A DNA stretch of 64,000 bases from assembly GCA_964017155.1 (NCBI GenBank), contig OZ024867.1, positions 13,315,202 to 13,379,201 on the forward strand, read 5' to 3'. Positions within the stretch are counted from its first letter, which is position 1, and each line of letters opens with the position of its first letter. The position numbers were made by a program, and so were the translations under genes. Of this stretch, positions 63,986 to 64,000 are shown one piece after another. Source of the stretch: Oasisia sp. SBJ-2009. Its lineage: Eukaryota > Annelida > Polychaeta > Sabellida > Siboglinidae. Below the pieces are notes generated by a model. It made no database searches and was not told where the DNA came from. It was given only the letters and a program-made list of their open reading frames with translations.

Positions 63986-64000
63986 CTGAAAAAAAAAAGT

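Overview
The window is eukaryotic, AT-rich and densely packed with microsatellites, SINEs, LINE fragments and terminal-inverted-repeat (TIR) DNA elements. Coding sequence occurs only as short exons with GT..AG introns. The domain set (F-type lectin, EGF, peritrophin-A, PAN), the LINE families and the SINE tails suggest a marine lophotrochozoan animal, most likely a mollusc. That placement is an inference; nothing in the window fixes the species.

The main feature is a chain of phase-1 exons on the + strand from 8231 to 58120. It reads as one gene of about 50 kb for a secreted mosaic protein: signal peptide, F-type lectin (FTP) domain 1, EGF, degenerate EGF, FTP2, FTP3, EGF, FTP4 (second half frameshifted), EGF, a tandem array of 17 EGF exons or exon remains plus one older relic (43035-52657), a peritrophin-A-like chitin-binding domain, two more EGF domains, and a C-terminal PAN/apple domain ending in a stop at 58118-58120. 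Nearly every exon is symmetrical (phase 1-1), so modules can be duplicated, skipped or lost without breaking the frame. The array shows this directly, with higher-order duplications, exons that lost their splice donor, and exons cut by small deletions. A cluster of several neighbouring genes remains possible, because only one signal-peptide exon and one terminal exon were found.

Region by region: 1-1881 is a TIR element whose left end is cut by the window edge. 1882-8230 is mostly non-coding, with one weak ORF at 5870. 8231-12553 holds the gene start, FTP1 and the first EGF, with Penelope-type retroelement debris in an FTP1 intron. About 13240-17231 is a decayed non-LTR retrotransposon carrying a 622-bp DNA element flanked by 8-bp target duplications. 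17663-22024 holds the degenerate EGF and FTP2. 23881-25930 is a 2-kb element with 66-bp TIRs; it contains decayed minus-strand ORFs, a tRNA-derived SINE, a long hairpin and six CTCF-like motifs. 26047-42612 holds FTP3, FTP4 and their EGF exons, interrupted by an L2/CR1-like LINE, a 2.9-kb TIR transposon with a duplicated empty site beside it, and a perfect 8-bp satellite of about 76 units. 43035-52657 is the EGF exon array, and 53625-58120 is the 3' part of the gene.

Right of 58120 coding signals are weak. The best are minus-strand mini-exons with strong splice sites (63959-63985, 63102-63119) and an Ala/Gly/Thr-rich hydrophobic exon (61634-61841), probably parts of a second gene that continues past the right edge.
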